The notes: a model not told the origin generated them from the letters alone. 64,000 bases of DNA from Planctomycetota bacterium (GCA_020851795.1 JADZCA010000029.1:113271-177270), one strand, 5' to 3'. Counted from the first letter of the stretch, positions 16,847 to 25,678 are shown. Numbers and translations: made by a program.

Positions 16847-17527
16847 TCACGGCCGCGCGGGAGGCAGCGACGACCGCAGCCGCAGCACGGCCGCGCGGAC
16901 ACCGTCGGCGAACGCCTGGTCGTCGTCGCGTGTTCCCGCCACCGGCGGCGGCATCGCGTCGCCGACCGCGACGCGCACGTCGGCCCGCCGCAGCCACTTC
17001 GCGCCGCGAGGCCACGCGCGGCGCGAGCCCTCGATCGCCACGGGCACCACCGGCACGCGCGCGCGGCGCGCGAGCATCCCCACGCCGCGCTGGAACGGGT
17101 TCACCGCGCCGTCCACCGAGAGGCGACCCTCGGGGAACACGACGACCGCGGCGCCGACGCGCGCGAGCGCCGCGGCGCGCCGCATCGACTCCCACGCCAT
17201 CCGGCCGCGCGCGACGGGCAGCGCGCCGACGAGCCGGAAGAACGACCGCGCGCCCCGCACGGCGTAGAAGTCGTTGGTCATGACGAAGGTGAGACGCCGC
17301 CGCAGCACCAGCTGGAGCAGCGCCGGGTCGAGGTAGCTCTGGTGGTTGGGGCACAGGAGCACCCCGCCCGTCGGGAGCCGCGGGCGCCGGCCGACGGCGC
17401 GGACGCGGAACAGCGGGCGGAAGAGCAGCCGCGCCGTGCCCTCGATGCAGCCGTAGCCGAACGTGTACAGCGCCCGCCACGCGCGGGTGAGCAGCGGCAG
17501 GCTCGGCGCCGTGGCGGACGGTCTCAA
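16847..17527 (-). CDS. plsC: 1-acyl-sn-glycerol-3-phosphate acyltransferase (PlsC family)
   Basis: A 226-residue membrane-associated acyltransferase. The catalytic motif NHQSYLDP (NHxxxxD, near residue 61) and FPEGRLS (FPEGxxS, about 130 residues in) are both intact, with VPVVPVAIEG following as motif IV. It transfers an acyl chain to lysophosphatidic acid to give phosphatidic acid in phospholipid synthesis. A related lysophospholipid or ornithine-lipid acceptor cannot be excluded. The chosen start is TTG 17527. The stop of the next gene upstream (17565) is 37 bases away, so co-transcription is likely. Confidence 0.88.
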   Translation of the reverse strand: MRPSATAPSLPLLTRAWRALYTFGYGCIEGTARLLFRPLFRVRAVGRRPRLPTGGVLLCPNHQSYLDPALLQLVLRRRLTFVMTNDFYAVRGARSFFRLVGALPVARGRMAWESMRRAAALARVGAAVVVFPEGRLSVDGAVNPFQRGVGMLARRARVPVVPVAIEGSRRAWPRGAKWLRRADVRVAVGDAMPPPVAGTRDDDQAFADGVRAAVLRLRSSLPPARP

Positions 17528-17564
17528 CGGAGCGGGGCCCGGGGCGTCGCCCGGGCCCGGGCCG

Positions 17565-18809
17565 TCACTTCTTCGGCGCGGTGGGCGCCTTGCACTCGTC
17601 GCGGCGCTTGGCGATCGCGTTGTAGTCGCGCACGACCCCGCGGCGCATCGGGTTGCCCTCGGGGATCATGTTGACCAGCTCGCGGTACGACTGGCAGGCG
17701 CGGTCGGCGAGCTCGCACTCCTTCCCGCCGCTCATGTCGAAGAGCGCCGTGAACACCTTCGCCTGGTTCTCGAGCGCACGCAGCACGGGGCCCTCGTCGG
17801 AGACCTCGGCCTTGTAGCGGACCGAGACGCGGAGGTAGTGCATCAGCGCGGACTCGAGCATCGCCTTCGCCTCGGGCAGCTTGCCGCCCTCGCGCAGCGA
17901 CTTCGCGTCGGTCAGCGCGACGTCGCCGAGGCCCGCGTAGGCGCCGGCGAGGACGTCGAAGTCGTGCGACTCCGTGGCGCGCTCGAAGAAGCCGCGCGCG
18001 TCGGCCTCCTTCTTCGTGGCGAGCAGGCAGTTGCCCAGCCCCACGAGGCACTGCGACTTCGTGGACGCGAGCAGCGCCGCGTCCTTCTCCTTGTCGATCC
18101 GCTCGACGAGGATCCGGTACTCGGTGGCCGCGTCGGCGTAGCGCTTCTGCAGCTCGAGGGTGAGGTTGACCTTCGCGTACTCGGCGCGGTACGCGTCGCG
18201 CACGTTCATGCCCGGCGCCGCCTTGACCTTGTCGAGCAGCGCGCCCGCGCCGGCGGCGTCGCCCTTGCTCGCGGCGATCTTGGCCTTGAGGATGTGCGCG
18301 TCGGCGAAGAAGTACGACTTGGGGAACGCGGCGAGCAGCGCGTCGGCCGCGGCGTTGGTCCGGTCGAGGTCGCCGGTGCCGGCGCGGGCCTGCACCGCCG
18401 ACCACATCGCGTCCTGCTTGCCGAAGCCCGAGAGCTCCTGCGCCGCGGCCTCGAGGCCGTCGGCCGCGTCGCCGAAGAGGTTGCTGCTCGCGTCGTTGAG
18501 CGCCTGGCGGAACTTCTCGCTGCGGACGCGGTCGGTCGAGAGGAGCTTGAGCACCTGCGCGGCGGGCTTGCTGAAGCCGCCGCCGCCCTTGACGGTGTCG
18601 TAGGCGGCGTCCACCTTCCACTCGTCGGACTGGGCGAGCGCGTCGTCGGTGGGCATCTCCGTGGCCCCGACCTTGACGCCCTCGGGCAGCGGCTGCCACT
18701 TGCCGTCGGCGGTGAGGGCCATGTCGGCCCGTGCGCCGCGCGGCGCGAACGAGAGCGCGGCGAGGACGGCGAGACCCGTGGCGGGGACGAGGCGGCGGAC
18801 GCAGGACAT
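17565..18809 (-). CDS. Secreted TPR-like helical protein of unknown function
   Basis: A 414-residue protein. ATG 18809 is preceded by AAAGGA at ideal spacing. The signal peptide (LVPATGLAVLAALSFAP, cleavage near residue 28 after ARA) is followed by a wholly helical mature region. Repeat-like helical pairs such as LLAAFPKSYFFADAHILKAK and CLVGLGNCLLATKKEADARG suggest TPR units. Several Cys residues near the C-terminus could form disulfides in the periplasm. No enzyme motif is visible. It probably acts as a periplasmic scaffold, but nothing around it gives its job. Confidence 0.82.
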   Translation of the reverse strand: MSCVRRLVPATGLAVLAALSFAPRGARADMALTADGKWQPLPEGVKVGATEMPTDDALAQSDEWKVDAAYDTVKGGGGFSKPAAQVLKLLSTDRVRSEKFRQALNDASSNLFGDAADGLEAAAQELSGFGKQDAMWSAVQARAGTGDLDRTNAAADALLAAFPKSYFFADAHILKAKIAASKGDAAGAGALLDKVKAAPGMNVRDAYRAEYAKVNLTLELQKRYADAATEYRILVERIDKEKDAALLASTKSQCLVGLGNCLLATKKEADARGFFERATESHDFDVLAGAYAGLGDVALTDAKSLREGGKLPEAKAMLESALMHYLRVSVRYKAEVSDEGPVLRALENQAKVFTALFDMSGGKECELADRACQSYRELVNMIPEGNPMRRGVVRDYNAIAKRRDECKAPTAPKK

Positions 18810-18947
18810 GGGGGTCCTTTCCGGGTCGGAGCCGGCGGCGAGGCCGGCGCGGAAAACGGGAGGCGCAAGGTACCGGGGGGCTTCGGCGCGGTCAATCGGG
18901 CTCCCGCGTCGTCCGGGGAGGGCCAACGTCCGGTCCGCTCGCAGGGT

Positions 18948-19817
18948 TCAGGCGGGACCGGCTTCCCCCGGGTCGCCCCGGCGGCGCGCGGCGATCCGCT
19001 GCATCTCCTCGAGCGGGAGGCGCATCAGCCGCAGGCCGTCGAGCCGGTGGCGGCGGAACGCGACGAGCTCGGCGACCACCGACACGGCGATCTCGCCGTG
19101 CGTCGCGCTGCCCACGTCGAGGCCGATGGGCGCGTGCAGGCGCGCGAGGTCGACGCCGTCGAGCCGGTCGGCGTCGCGCAGCCGCGCGAGCAGGCCCCGC
19201 ACCTTCACCTTGCTCCCGATCAGGCCCACGTAGGGCGCCTCGGTGTGGAGCGCGAAGTCGGTGCAGACCTGGTCCATCGCGTGGCCGCGGGTCACGACCA
19301 CGCAGCACGCGCTCGGCGGGACCCGCAGCGAGGCGAAGACCTCGTCGAAGGACGCGCCCGAGACGAGGCGGTGCGCCTGCGGGAAACGCTCGGCGGTCAC
19401 GAACGAGGGCCGGTCGTCGCACACCGTCACGCGGAACCCGGCGTCGGCGGCGATCGCGCACAGCGACCGGCTCACGTGGCCGCCGCCGAAGAGGACGACG
19501 TGCGGCGCGCTGATCGGCTCGACGAAGATCTCGATCTCGCCGCCGCAGAGGAGCCCGGTCTGCCCGGTCGCCTCCTCCGTGAGCCGGAACGAGAGCCGGC
19601 GCGGCGTCTCGGTCTCGATCACCTCGCGCGCGGCGGCGACGACGTCCGCCTCGACGCAGCCGCCGCCCACCGAGCCCGACACCGAGCCCGACTCGCGCAC
19701 GAGCATGCGCATCGTCTCGCGGCCGGGCGTGCTGCCCGTCGTGGAGACGACGGTGCACAGGGCCCCGCGTTCGCCGCGGGACCGGAGCTCGGCGACCTCC
19801 TCGAAGACGTCGATCAT
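18948..19817 (-). CDS. xdhC: XdhC/CoxI family protein
   Basis: A 289-residue protein starting at ATG 19817. The N-terminal XdhC domain carries the Cys-containing motif GSVGGGCVE (about residue 50), used in the family to handle molybdenum cofactor for xanthine dehydrogenase-type enzymes. The C-terminal XdhC_C domain is a Rossmann fold (VLFGGGHVSRSLCAIA) and includes GLIGSKVK. No molybdoenzyme gene lies in the window. It follows a truncated DUF523 gene by 13 bases, so the two share a transcript. Confidence 0.9.
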   Translation of the reverse strand: MIDVFEEVAELRSRGERGALCTVVSTTGSTPGRETMRMLVRESGSVSGSVGGGCVEADVVAAAREVIETETPRRLSFRLTEEATGQTGLLCGGEIEIFVEPISAPHVVLFGGGHVSRSLCAIAADAGFRVTVCDDRPSFVTAERFPQAHRLVSGASFDEVFASLRVPPSACCVVVTRGHAMDQVCTDFALHTEAPYVGLIGSKVKVRGLLARLRDADRLDGVDLARLHAPIGLDVGSATHGEIAVSVVAELVAFRRHRLDGLRLMRLPLEEMQRIAARRRGDPGEAGPA

Positions 19818-19830
19818 CGCGGCGAGGAGT

Positions 19831-20127
19831 CTACGGAGCCGGCGGGCGGCGTCGCGGGCGAGGACGACCGGCGCGACGGGTCGCCGACCCCGCGCACGCG
19901 CCGCCCCGCAGGCCTGCGGCCGGGCGTGGCGTGCCGAGCCCGCCGAGCTCCTCCGGGCACACCGGCACCAGCACGGCGTCGCCCGCGGTCGCCCGCAGGG
20001 CCGCGTCGAGCCTGTCGCGGCCGTCGGAGCGGCACCGCACGCCGAGCAGGCACGCGCTGACCCCCACGGTGCGTCGCGGGGGCAGCGCGTCGTCCGCACG
20101 GTCCGGGGGGACGGCGTCCTCGGGCAC
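19831..20127 (-). pseudogene. Truncated DUF523 (YbbK-like) gene
   Basis: A 98-residue frame from GTG 20127 begins like a DUF523 protein: VSACLLGVRCRSDGRDRL, then VPVCPEELGGLGTPRP. After GLRGG the similarity ends and an Arg/Pro-rich tail runs to a stop 13 bases before xdhC. Family members are about 150 residues and have a second half with a conserved SPSCG motif. No other frame here supplies it, so this is a truncation and not a simple frameshift. It may be a remnant or a short product of unknown function. Confidence 0.6.
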
Positions 20128-20226
20128 GAACGGGACCCTATCAGGAAACCCGCGGGCCCGCCGTATCGTCCGTCTCTCGTCGCCGCACCCGCCGACGCGG
20201 GAGCGGCCGTCCGCTCCGGGACCGCC

Positions 20227-21612
20227 ATGCGCCTCCGCCTCCCCCTCGGCCTGCTCGTCGTCCCCGCCGTCCTCTTCGCGCTCTCGCCCGTCGTCCGGGC
20301 CGACGAGGTGGAGGACCGCCGCAGCCCCGTCGTGCGCGCCGTCGAGAAGTCGCGGCCGGGCGTCGTCGCGATCCGCACCAACGAGATCGTGCAGGTCCCG
20401 CGCTACTACGACTGGTTCTTCAACGACGGCACCACCGTGCCTCAGGAGCGCGAGGGCTCGCTCGGCTCGGGCGCGATCTTCCACCCCGCGGGCTTCGTGC
20501 TCACCAACGCGCACGTGATCTCGCGCGCGTCGAAGGTCATCGTCCAGCTGACGCGCCCCGGCGGGGCCGAGCAGGAGCGCGAGGCCCGCGTCGTCGCCGT
20601 GGACCTCGACAACGACCTCGCGATCCTCAAGCTCGTCTCGCCCGACGGCTCGCCCGAGACGTACCCGTTCCTCCCGCTCGGGCGCAGCGACGACGTGATG
20701 CTCGGCGAGACCGTGATCGCGATCGGCAACCCGTTCAAGCTCGGCATCACCGTGACGACGGGGATCGTGTCGGCGCTGCACCGCACGATCCGGCCCCAGC
20801 GCGCCGAGGAGCAGGAGTTCCGCGACTTCATCCAGACCGACGCCGCGATCAACCCGGGGAACTCCGGCGGCCCGCTGCTCGACGTCACGGGGCGCTGGAT
20901 CGGCGTGAACACCGCGATCCTCAACCGCGCCACCGGCGCCGAGGGCATCGGCTTCGCGATCCCCGCCGACCGCGTGCGCGAGATGGTCGGGCGCACGTTC
21001 AAGCGCCGTCTCGTCAACGGCGAGTGGACCGGCTTCGACCTCGACGAGTCGCCGTCGGGCTCGCCCGTCGTGCGCGAGGTCTACGCCACGGGCCCCGCCG
21101 CCGAGAGCGGGCTCAAGGCCGGCGACCGCGTCGTCGCCGTCAACGGGCGCGCGACGGCGTCGCTGTTCGACTACCGTCTCGCCGAGGTGGACGCCCCGGC
21201 CGGCGGGACCCTGCGGGTCCGCGTCGCGCGCAAGGGCGAGGCCGACCGGGACGTCGAGGTGCCGCTGCGGCCGGCGCAGGGCGACGCGCTCGCGGTCGCG
21301 CTCACGAGGCTCGGCTTCCGCGCGCGCGACGCGACGACGGCCGACGTGCGCACGCTCGGCGTGCCGGCGATGGGCGGCGTCGTGATCACCGAGGTCGCCA
21401 CCGGCGGGCCCGCCGAGCGGGTGCGCCTGCGCGTCAACGACGTGATCGTCGCGCTCGGCCCGTTCAAGGTGCGCTCGCTCGACGACCTGCTCTTCGTGCT
21501 CGAGATGGTGCGCGCCGGCGACGCCGTGACGCTGCGCATCCGACGCGTGGTGCAGGACCGCTTCGGCGGCGCCGCGGTCCGCGAGCTGTCGGGCACGCTG
21601 GTCGCGGACTAG
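20227..21612 (+). CDS. HtrA/DegP-like periplasmic serine protease with two PDZ domains
   Basis: A 461-residue protein with a signal peptide (LPLGLLVVPAVLFALSPVVRA, cleavage near residue 26). The trypsin-like domain (about 35-255) has the complete catalytic triad: His in LTNAHV, Asp in DLDNDLAILK and Ser in NPGNSGGPLL. Two PDZ domains follow (about 265-350 and 365-455), with GLKAGDRVVAVNG and VRLRVNDVIVALG. This is the S1C layout for envelope protein quality control, degrading misfolded proteins in the periplasm. The start is ATG 20227. A small membrane protein gene follows three bases after the stop. Confidence 0.92.
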   Translation: MRLRLPLGLLVVPAVLFALSPVVRADEVEDRRSPVVRAVEKSRPGVVAIRTNEIVQVPRYYDWFFNDGTTVPQEREGSLGSGAIFHPAGFVLTNAHVISRASKVIVQLTRPGGAEQEREARVVAVDLDNDLAILKLVSPDGSPETYPFLPLGRSDDVMLGETVIAIGNPFKLGITVTTGIVSALHRTIRPQRAEEQEFRDFIQTDAAINPGNSGGPLLDVTGRWIGVNTAILNRATGAEGIGFAIPADRVREMVGRTFKRRLVNGEWTGFDLDESPSGSPVVREVYATGPAAESGLKAGDRVVAVNGRATASLFDYRLAEVDAPAGGTLRVRVARKGEADRDVEVPLRPAQGDALAVALTRLGFRARDATTADVRTLGVPAMGGVVITEVATGGPAERVRLRVNDVIVALGPFKVRSLDDLLFVLEMVRAGDAVTLRIRRVVQDRFGGAAVRELSGTLVAD

Positions 21613-21615
21613 CCT

Positions 21616-21969
21616 GTGATTCGCAACCCTCCCTGCTGCGTCCGCGCCGACCGGGCTGCGGCCGTCGCGGTGCGGACGGTGCTCGCTTGGGCGCTCGCGG
21701 CGACCGTCGTCCTCCTGTTCTGGGCGGCGGCGGGGGCGGCGGGCGGACCGCGGGCCGTCGCCTGGCTGCTCGCGGTCCCCGCCGACCCGTGGCTCGTCGC
21801 CGTCGGCGCGGCGAGCGGCGACCCCGTCCCGCTGCCCTGGGTCGTCGGGGGGTGCGCGCTCTCGGCCGCCGCGGTGGTCGCGCGCTCGCGGCTCGTCCGC
21901 TCGGTGGCCGCGCTCGGGTGGGGCCTCGCCGCGCTGTTCTGCGTCGCCTACCGACACCTCGGCGTTTGA
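21616..21969 (+). CDS. Small integral membrane protein, unknown
   Basis: A 117-residue protein with a GTG start just after the HtrA-like gene stop, so it is probably co-translated. It has about three hydrophobic segments: VLAWALAATVVLLFWAAA, a central Val/Ala-rich stretch, and VAALGWGLAALFCVAYRHL at the end. A CC pair lies near the N-terminus. No family was recognised. The coupling to a periplasmic protease suggests an envelope role. The repeat element begins 14 bases after its stop. Confidence 0.65.
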   Translation: MIRNPPCCVRADRAAAVAVRTVLAWALAATVVLLFWAAAGAAGGPRAVAWLLAVPADPWLVAVGAASGDPVPLPWVVGGCALSAAAVVARSRLVRSVAALGWGLAALFCVAYRHLGV

Positions 21970-21983
21970 CGACGGCGGGCGAG

Positions 21984-22214
21984 CCCGCCGAATTCACGAA
22001 AGACGAGGCCCGTCGAGCGTCGGACGCGCGGCAGGCCCCGGTCGGGGCGCGCGGATGGCGCCCGGGCGCGCGTCGGCCGCGACGACCGCGTGTTCTGGCA
22101 CCACGCCGAGGAGCGGACGACGCGTGGCGACACGCATCGAATCGCCGACGGGCCCTGCGCCACGCCCGGGCGCAAGACGCCGCCCCGACCTCGTCGGCTC
22201 GTGAATTCGACGGG
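21984..22214 (+). repeat. Full copy of the 231-bp dispersed inverted-repeat element
   Basis: 231 bp, in the opposite orientation to the copy at 4102-4332 and matching it over the whole length with scattered differences. The left end is CCCGCCGAATTCACGA; the right end is TCGTGAATTCGACGGG. It fills the gap between convergent genes, and its right end touches the TAG stop of the YqeY-like gene (22215-22217). A short palindrome GGCGGGC-GA-GCCCGCC spans the left junction (21974-21989). Confidence 0.85.
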
Positions 22215-22670
22215 CTATGGCCGCAGCAGCTCGGCGACGATGCGCGAGACCACCTTGCCGTCGGACGTGCCGGCGAGGCGCGCGAGCGACTCCTTGATGG
22301 CGAGGCCGGTGCCCGCGGGGGCCTTGAGGCCCTTCTCCGCGATCACCGCCGCCACGATCGCGCGGACCTGCTCCTCGGTCGCCTGCTTGGGGAGGTAGGC
22401 CTCGATCACCGTGATCTCGGCGCGCTCCTTGTCGGCGAGGTCCTTGCGGCCCGCCTTCTCGTACTGGTCCGCGGCGTCCGCGCGGGCCTTGACGCCCTTG
22501 CGCAGCACCGAGAGCGCCGCCTCGCCGACGACCACGTCGACGCCCTGGTCGATCGCGGCCTTCTTGAGGTCGCTCGCCACCATCCGCAGCACGCTCACGC
22601 GGGCCTTCTCGCCCGCCTTCATCGCGACCGCGGTGTCGCTCTGCACGCGCTTGAGCAGGTCGTCGCTCAC
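22215..22670 (-). CDS. GatB/YqeY domain protein
   Basis: A 151-residue cytoplasmic protein of the YqeY family, all helical. Typical features are the N-terminal VLRMVASDLKKAAID, the middle AEITVIEAYLPKQATEEQV and the C-terminal VVSRIVAELL. The domain is the tRNA-binding tail of amidotransferase GatB; the role of free-standing members is not firmly known. GTG 22670 overlaps the stop of the PH-domain gene upstream (GTGA), showing translational coupling. TAG ends the gene exactly at a repeat element. Confidence 0.9.
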   Translation of the reverse strand: MSDDLLKRVQSDTAVAMKAGEKARVSVLRMVASDLKKAAIDQGVDVVVGEAALSVLRKGVKARADAADQYEKAGRKDLADKERAEITVIEAYLPKQATEEQVRAIVAAVIAEKGLKAPAGTGLAIKESLARLAGTSDGKVVSRIVAELLRP

Positions 22671-23368
22671 TTGAACGTGACCTTCTTCGTGCCGAGTAGC
22701 TCGGCGATGCGCTCGTCGGCGCCCTCGATGCCGAGCACGTGCTCGATGACGATCGGGTGCGTCTCGCGCGGCGTCGTCAGGACCATGCGGCCCGACTTGA
22801 GCAGGATGCGCTCGAGGACGTCGGGGATCTCCTTGAACCAGCGGAGGTCCTCGGTCGAGTAGCGCTTGATCTCGCCGAAGATCCCCGCGCGGTGCAGCAC
22901 CTCGTTGTTGCGGAACTCCCAGTACTCGAAGCGGCTGCGCACGAACACGAAGATGTACATCAGCGAGAACAGGCCGAAGACGGCGAAGTAGAAGCCCGCG
23001 TTCATGTGGATGTCGAGGTTGCGGAAGAAGTCCCCGACGAACGACAGGAAGTGGAAGTAGAGGCCCGCCAGGATCAGCACGAGCACGCCGAGGATCACCG
23101 CGATCGAGACGACCTCGGTGAAGTCGAACGAGATCACGAGCAGGTTGAACGCGAAGATGCACATCCACACGGTGCCGAGGTGCGCCGGGGGCGTCTTGCT
23201 GGCCGCCGAGATGATCCCGAAGACCAGCGAGGCGAGCCACGTCATGTAGAAGAAGACGACCTTGGGCATCGGGCGGACGATCACCGACGGCTCGCGCGAG
23301 GACGCCGCGGGGACGGCGGGCGGCATCGGGACGGGCGCGGGGCTGGCGGGAGCGGTCGGTTCGGACAC
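22667..23368 (-). CDS. Membrane protein with bacterial PH-like domain
   Basis: 233 residues from GTG 23368, which has an excellent GGAGGAG Shine-Dalgarno sequence. After a Pro/Ala-rich start come about four transmembrane helices (VVFFYMTWLASLVFGII, VWMCIFAFNLLVISF, VAVILGVLVLILAGLY-like and FAVFGLFSLMYIFVFV). The C-terminal about 90 residues (FEYWEFRNNEVLHRAGIFGE, onward to LGTKKVTFK) fit a bacterial PH-like beta fold of the DUF304 kind. Function unknown; membrane-lipid or envelope-stress roles are plausible. It is coupled to the YqeY-like gene. Confidence 0.78.
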   Translation of the reverse strand: MSEPTAPASPAPVPMPPAVPAASSREPSVIVRPMPKVVFFYMTWLASLVFGIISAASKTPPAHLGTVWMCIFAFNLLVISFDFTEVVSIAVILGVLVLILAGLYFHFLSFVGDFFRNLDIHMNAGFYFAVFGLFSLMYIFVFVRSRFEYWEFRNNEVLHRAGIFGEIKRYSTEDLRWFKEIPDVLERILLKSGRMVLTTPRETHPIVIEHVLGIEGADERIAELLGTKKVTFK

Positions 23369-23467
23369 GGCGGTCTCCTCCGGTCGGTACGGGGAGAGGA
23401 TAGCGGTCCGACGGGCCCCCGGCGCGAGCCGCCCCGGGTGCGGGCCGCGCACGGTATCCTCGCCCCC

Positions 23468-23998
23468 GTGAGCGCCTCCCGCCCGACGCGCGACGGCGAC
23501 GGCCCCGGGGCCCGTGCCGTCGCGGCGGCCCCCGCGCGGTTCCTCTCCTGCCGACGCGCCACCGTCGTCGCCCCGGAGGGCCTGCCGCCGGGAGCCGCCC
23601 CGGAGCCCGCGCGCTACCGACGCTGCCCCGTCGGGCCGATCGCCGACGTGGACTGTCCCGAGTGGGTGGGCGCGCGCTGCGCGTTCCACGAGGACCGCGG
23701 GGCCGACGCGCCGGTGGTCGTGCCGGCCACCGAGGTCGCCGCGACCGCCGACGAGGTCGCGCGCGACTTCCTCACGCCGCGCTACCGTCGGCGCGTGCGC
23801 GCGCTGCGCGAGGGTGTGCCGACGGAGCGGCGCGGGGCCGACCTGCTCGCCGCGGCGCCGGTCGAGCGCGCCGCCGCCGTGCCCCCGCCGCGGCGCACGC
23901 CGTGGGCGTCGGTGCCGGTCAACGTGCCGGCCGACCCGACGTCGCGGGCCCCGCAGCCCGAGGCGGGCGCGCCCCGCGGCCCCGGCGGTGCGGCGTGA
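23468..23998 (+). CDS. Cysteine-containing protein of unknown function, first gene of a two-component operon
   Basis: 176 residues from GTG 23468. The first half holds four cysteines spaced like a metal or redox site (SCRRA, RCPVGP, DCPEW, RCAFHED), and a His-Glu-Asp follows the last one. The second half is Ala/Pro/Arg-rich and contains FLTPRYRRRVRAL. No known family was recognised. The stop overlaps the histidine kinase start (GTGA), and that gene overlaps the regulator in the same way, so the three form a tight operon. It could be a sensor or partner of the kinase, which is inference. Confidence 0.7.
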   Translation: MSASRPTRDGDGPGARAVAAAPARFLSCRRATVVAPEGLPPGAAPEPARYRRCPVGPIADVDCPEWVGARCAFHEDRGADAPVVVPATEVAATADEVARDFLTPRYRRRVRALREGVPTERRGADLLAAAPVERAAAVPPPRRTPWASVPVNVPADPTSRAPQPEAGAPRGPGGAA

Positions 23999-24969
23999 GC
24001 GACGACGCGTCGGTGGGCCTCCACGCGCTCCCGCTGGCCGCGGCGACGGTCGGGCGCGACGGCGTCGTCGTCGCCGTCAACGACGCGTTCGGCCGCCGCA
24101 CCGGCGCGCGGCCGGGCGACGCCGTCGCGGCGCTCGTCGTCGTCGAGGACCGCGCGGCGCTCGCCGGGGTCCTCGCGGCGGACGGCGGCGGCGTGGCGCG
24201 CGTGCGGCTCGCCGGCGCGTCGGGCGAGGCCGTGGACGCCCACGTCGCCGCCGCCGACGGCGGTGCACGACGCGTCGTCGTGATCACGCCGGCCTCCGAC
24301 GGCGACACCTGGCGCCGGCTCGTGCGCGACGAGCGCGCCGTGCGCGAAGAGGAGCAGAAGCGGATCTCGCGCGAGCTGCACGACCAGCTGGGCGCGGACC
24401 TGTCGCTGCTGCGCATGGAGCTCGCGCGCGTGCTGCCGCACCTGCGCTGGACGCGGCGCGACGTCCGGGGCACCGTGGAGCGCATGCGCGACCACGCGGG
24501 CGGGCTCCTCGAGACGGTCCGCCGGATCTCCCGCGAGCTGCGCCCCGCCGTGCTCGACCACGTCGAGGAGGTCGGGCTGCGCGCGGTGCTCGAATTCGTC
24601 GCCGCCGACGTCCACCGCCGCACGGGCCTGCCCGTGCACCTCGACGCCGAGCTCGACGACCGTCGCGTGGACGCGGCGCGCGCCGAGGCCGCCTACCACG
24701 TCGTCCGCGAGGCGCTCACCAACGTCGTCCGGCACGCCGAGGCGACGCGGGCCGTCGTCGCGGCGCGCATCGCGGGCGAGGCGCTCGTCGTGCAGGTCAT
24801 GGACGACGGTCGCGGCGCGGTCGCCGACGGCGCGCCCCCCGTCGGCGTGGGACGGCTCGCCATGCACGAACGCGTCGCGCCGTGGGGCGGCGACGTCGTC
24901 GTCGAGGCCGCGCCCGGCGCGGGCACCACGGTCACCGTCCGCATCCCCCTCGCGAGGGCCGTGCCGTGA
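23995..24969 (+). CDS. NarL-type sensor histidine kinase with N-terminal PAS-like domain
   Basis: 324 residues, GTG start. A short PAS-like domain (about 10-95, GVVVAVNDAFGRRTGARPGD) has no membrane segments, so sensing is cytoplasmic. The HisKA_3 box RISRELHDQLGADLSLL holds the phospho-His near residue 127. The HATPase domain (about 225-320) has EALTNVVRHAEA (N box) and VMDDGRGA (G1 box). The partner response regulator overlaps its stop (GTGA at 24966). The fragment between the boxes is intact and full length. Confidence 0.92.
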   Translation: MSDDASVGLHALPLAAATVGRDGVVVAVNDAFGRRTGARPGDAVAALVVVEDRAALAGVLAADGGGVARVRLAGASGEAVDAHVAAADGGARRVVVITPASDGDTWRRLVRDERAVREEEQKRISRELHDQLGADLSLLRMELARVLPHLRWTRRDVRGTVERMRDHAGGLLETVRRISRELRPAVLDHVEEVGLRAVLEFVAADVHRRTGLPVHLDAELDDRRVDAARAEAAYHVVREALTNVVRHAEATRAVVAARIAGEALVVQVMDDGRGAVADGAPPVGVGRLAMHERVAPWGGDVVVEAAPGAGTTVTVRIPLARAVP

Positions 24970-25646
24970 TCCGCGTCGTGCTCGCCGACGACCACGCGAT
25001 GTTCCGCAAGGGCGTGTGCGCGCTGCTCGCCGCGTCGGCCCGCGACGTCCGCGTCGTCGCGGAGGCGGCCACCGGGGACGAGCTGCTCGCCCGCCTCGAG
25101 ACGACCCCCGCCGACGTCGTGCTGCTCGACATCGCGATGCCCGGCCCGGGCGTGCTCGAGGTGATCCGGCGCGTGCGCGAGGCGCACCCCTCGGTGCGCG
25201 TGCTGGTGCTGTCGCTCTACGACGAGGAGCAGTACGCGCTGCGCACCCTGCGCGCGGGGGCCGCGGGCTACCTGACCAAGGAGCGGTCGCCCGAGGACCT
25301 CGTGACCGCGGTGCGGCAGGCGTTCCGCGACGGCCCGCCCTTCGTCAGCCCCGCGGTGCGCGCGCGGCTCGGCGACGTCTCGGCGCCCGCCGCACCCACC
25401 ACCCCGGCGCACGCGGCGCTCTCCCCGCGCGAGTACGACGTGCTGCGTCGGCTGGGCGCCGGGCAGAGCGTCACCGAGATCGCCGAGCGCATGCGTCTCA
25501 GCCCGAAGACGGTGAGCACGTTCCGGGCTCGCATCCTGCGAAAACTCGGCCTTCGGACGACGGCCGACATCGTCCGCTACGTCGTGGACCAACGCCTCGA
25601 AACGGGGACCTCCGTCTCGGCTCCGCCGGCACGCCCCGGAGGTTGA
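24966..25646 (+). CDS. LuxR/NarL-family response regulator
   Basis: 226 residues. The receiver domain (1 to about 120) has the acidic pair in LADDHAMF, phospho-acceptor Asp in VVLLDIAMPGPG and Lys in AGYLTKERS. The C-terminal LuxR helix-turn-helix is typical: LSPREYDVLRRLGAGQSVTE, then SPKTVSTFRARILRKLGLR. It should be phosphorylated by the kinase encoded just upstream and bind DNA as a dimer. A strong promoter for a downstream RNA overlaps its last codons. Confidence 0.94.
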   Translation: MIRVVLADDHAMFRKGVCALLAASARDVRVVAEAATGDELLARLETTPADVVLLDIAMPGPGVLEVIRRVREAHPSVRVLVLSLYDEEQYALRTLRAGAAGYLTKERSPEDLVTAVRQAFRDGPPFVSPAVRARLGDVSAPAAPTTPAHAALSPREYDVLRRLGAGQSVTEIAERMRLSPKTVSTFRARILRKLGLRTTADIVRYVVDQRLETGTSVSAPPARPGG

Positions 25647-25671
25647 CTCGCCCTCCGCAGAGGCCTATAGT
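25643..25671 (+). promoter_or_regulatory. Strong sigma-70-type promoter for a small RNA
   Basis: TTGACT at 25643-25648 and TATAGT at 25666-25671, separated by exactly 17 bases. This is the clearest housekeeping-type promoter in the window. It overlaps the end of the response regulator gene and points into the non-coding gap before rnhA. Expected start of transcription is near 25678-25680. Confidence 0.75.
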
Positions 25672-25678
25672 CGCTGCG

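Noticed and set aside
18948..20381. Longer XdhC product starting near 20381
   Set aside because: The extra N-terminus is low-complexity Arg/Pro/Ala sequence and overlaps the DUF523 remnant in another frame. ATG 19817 starts the family domain exactly.
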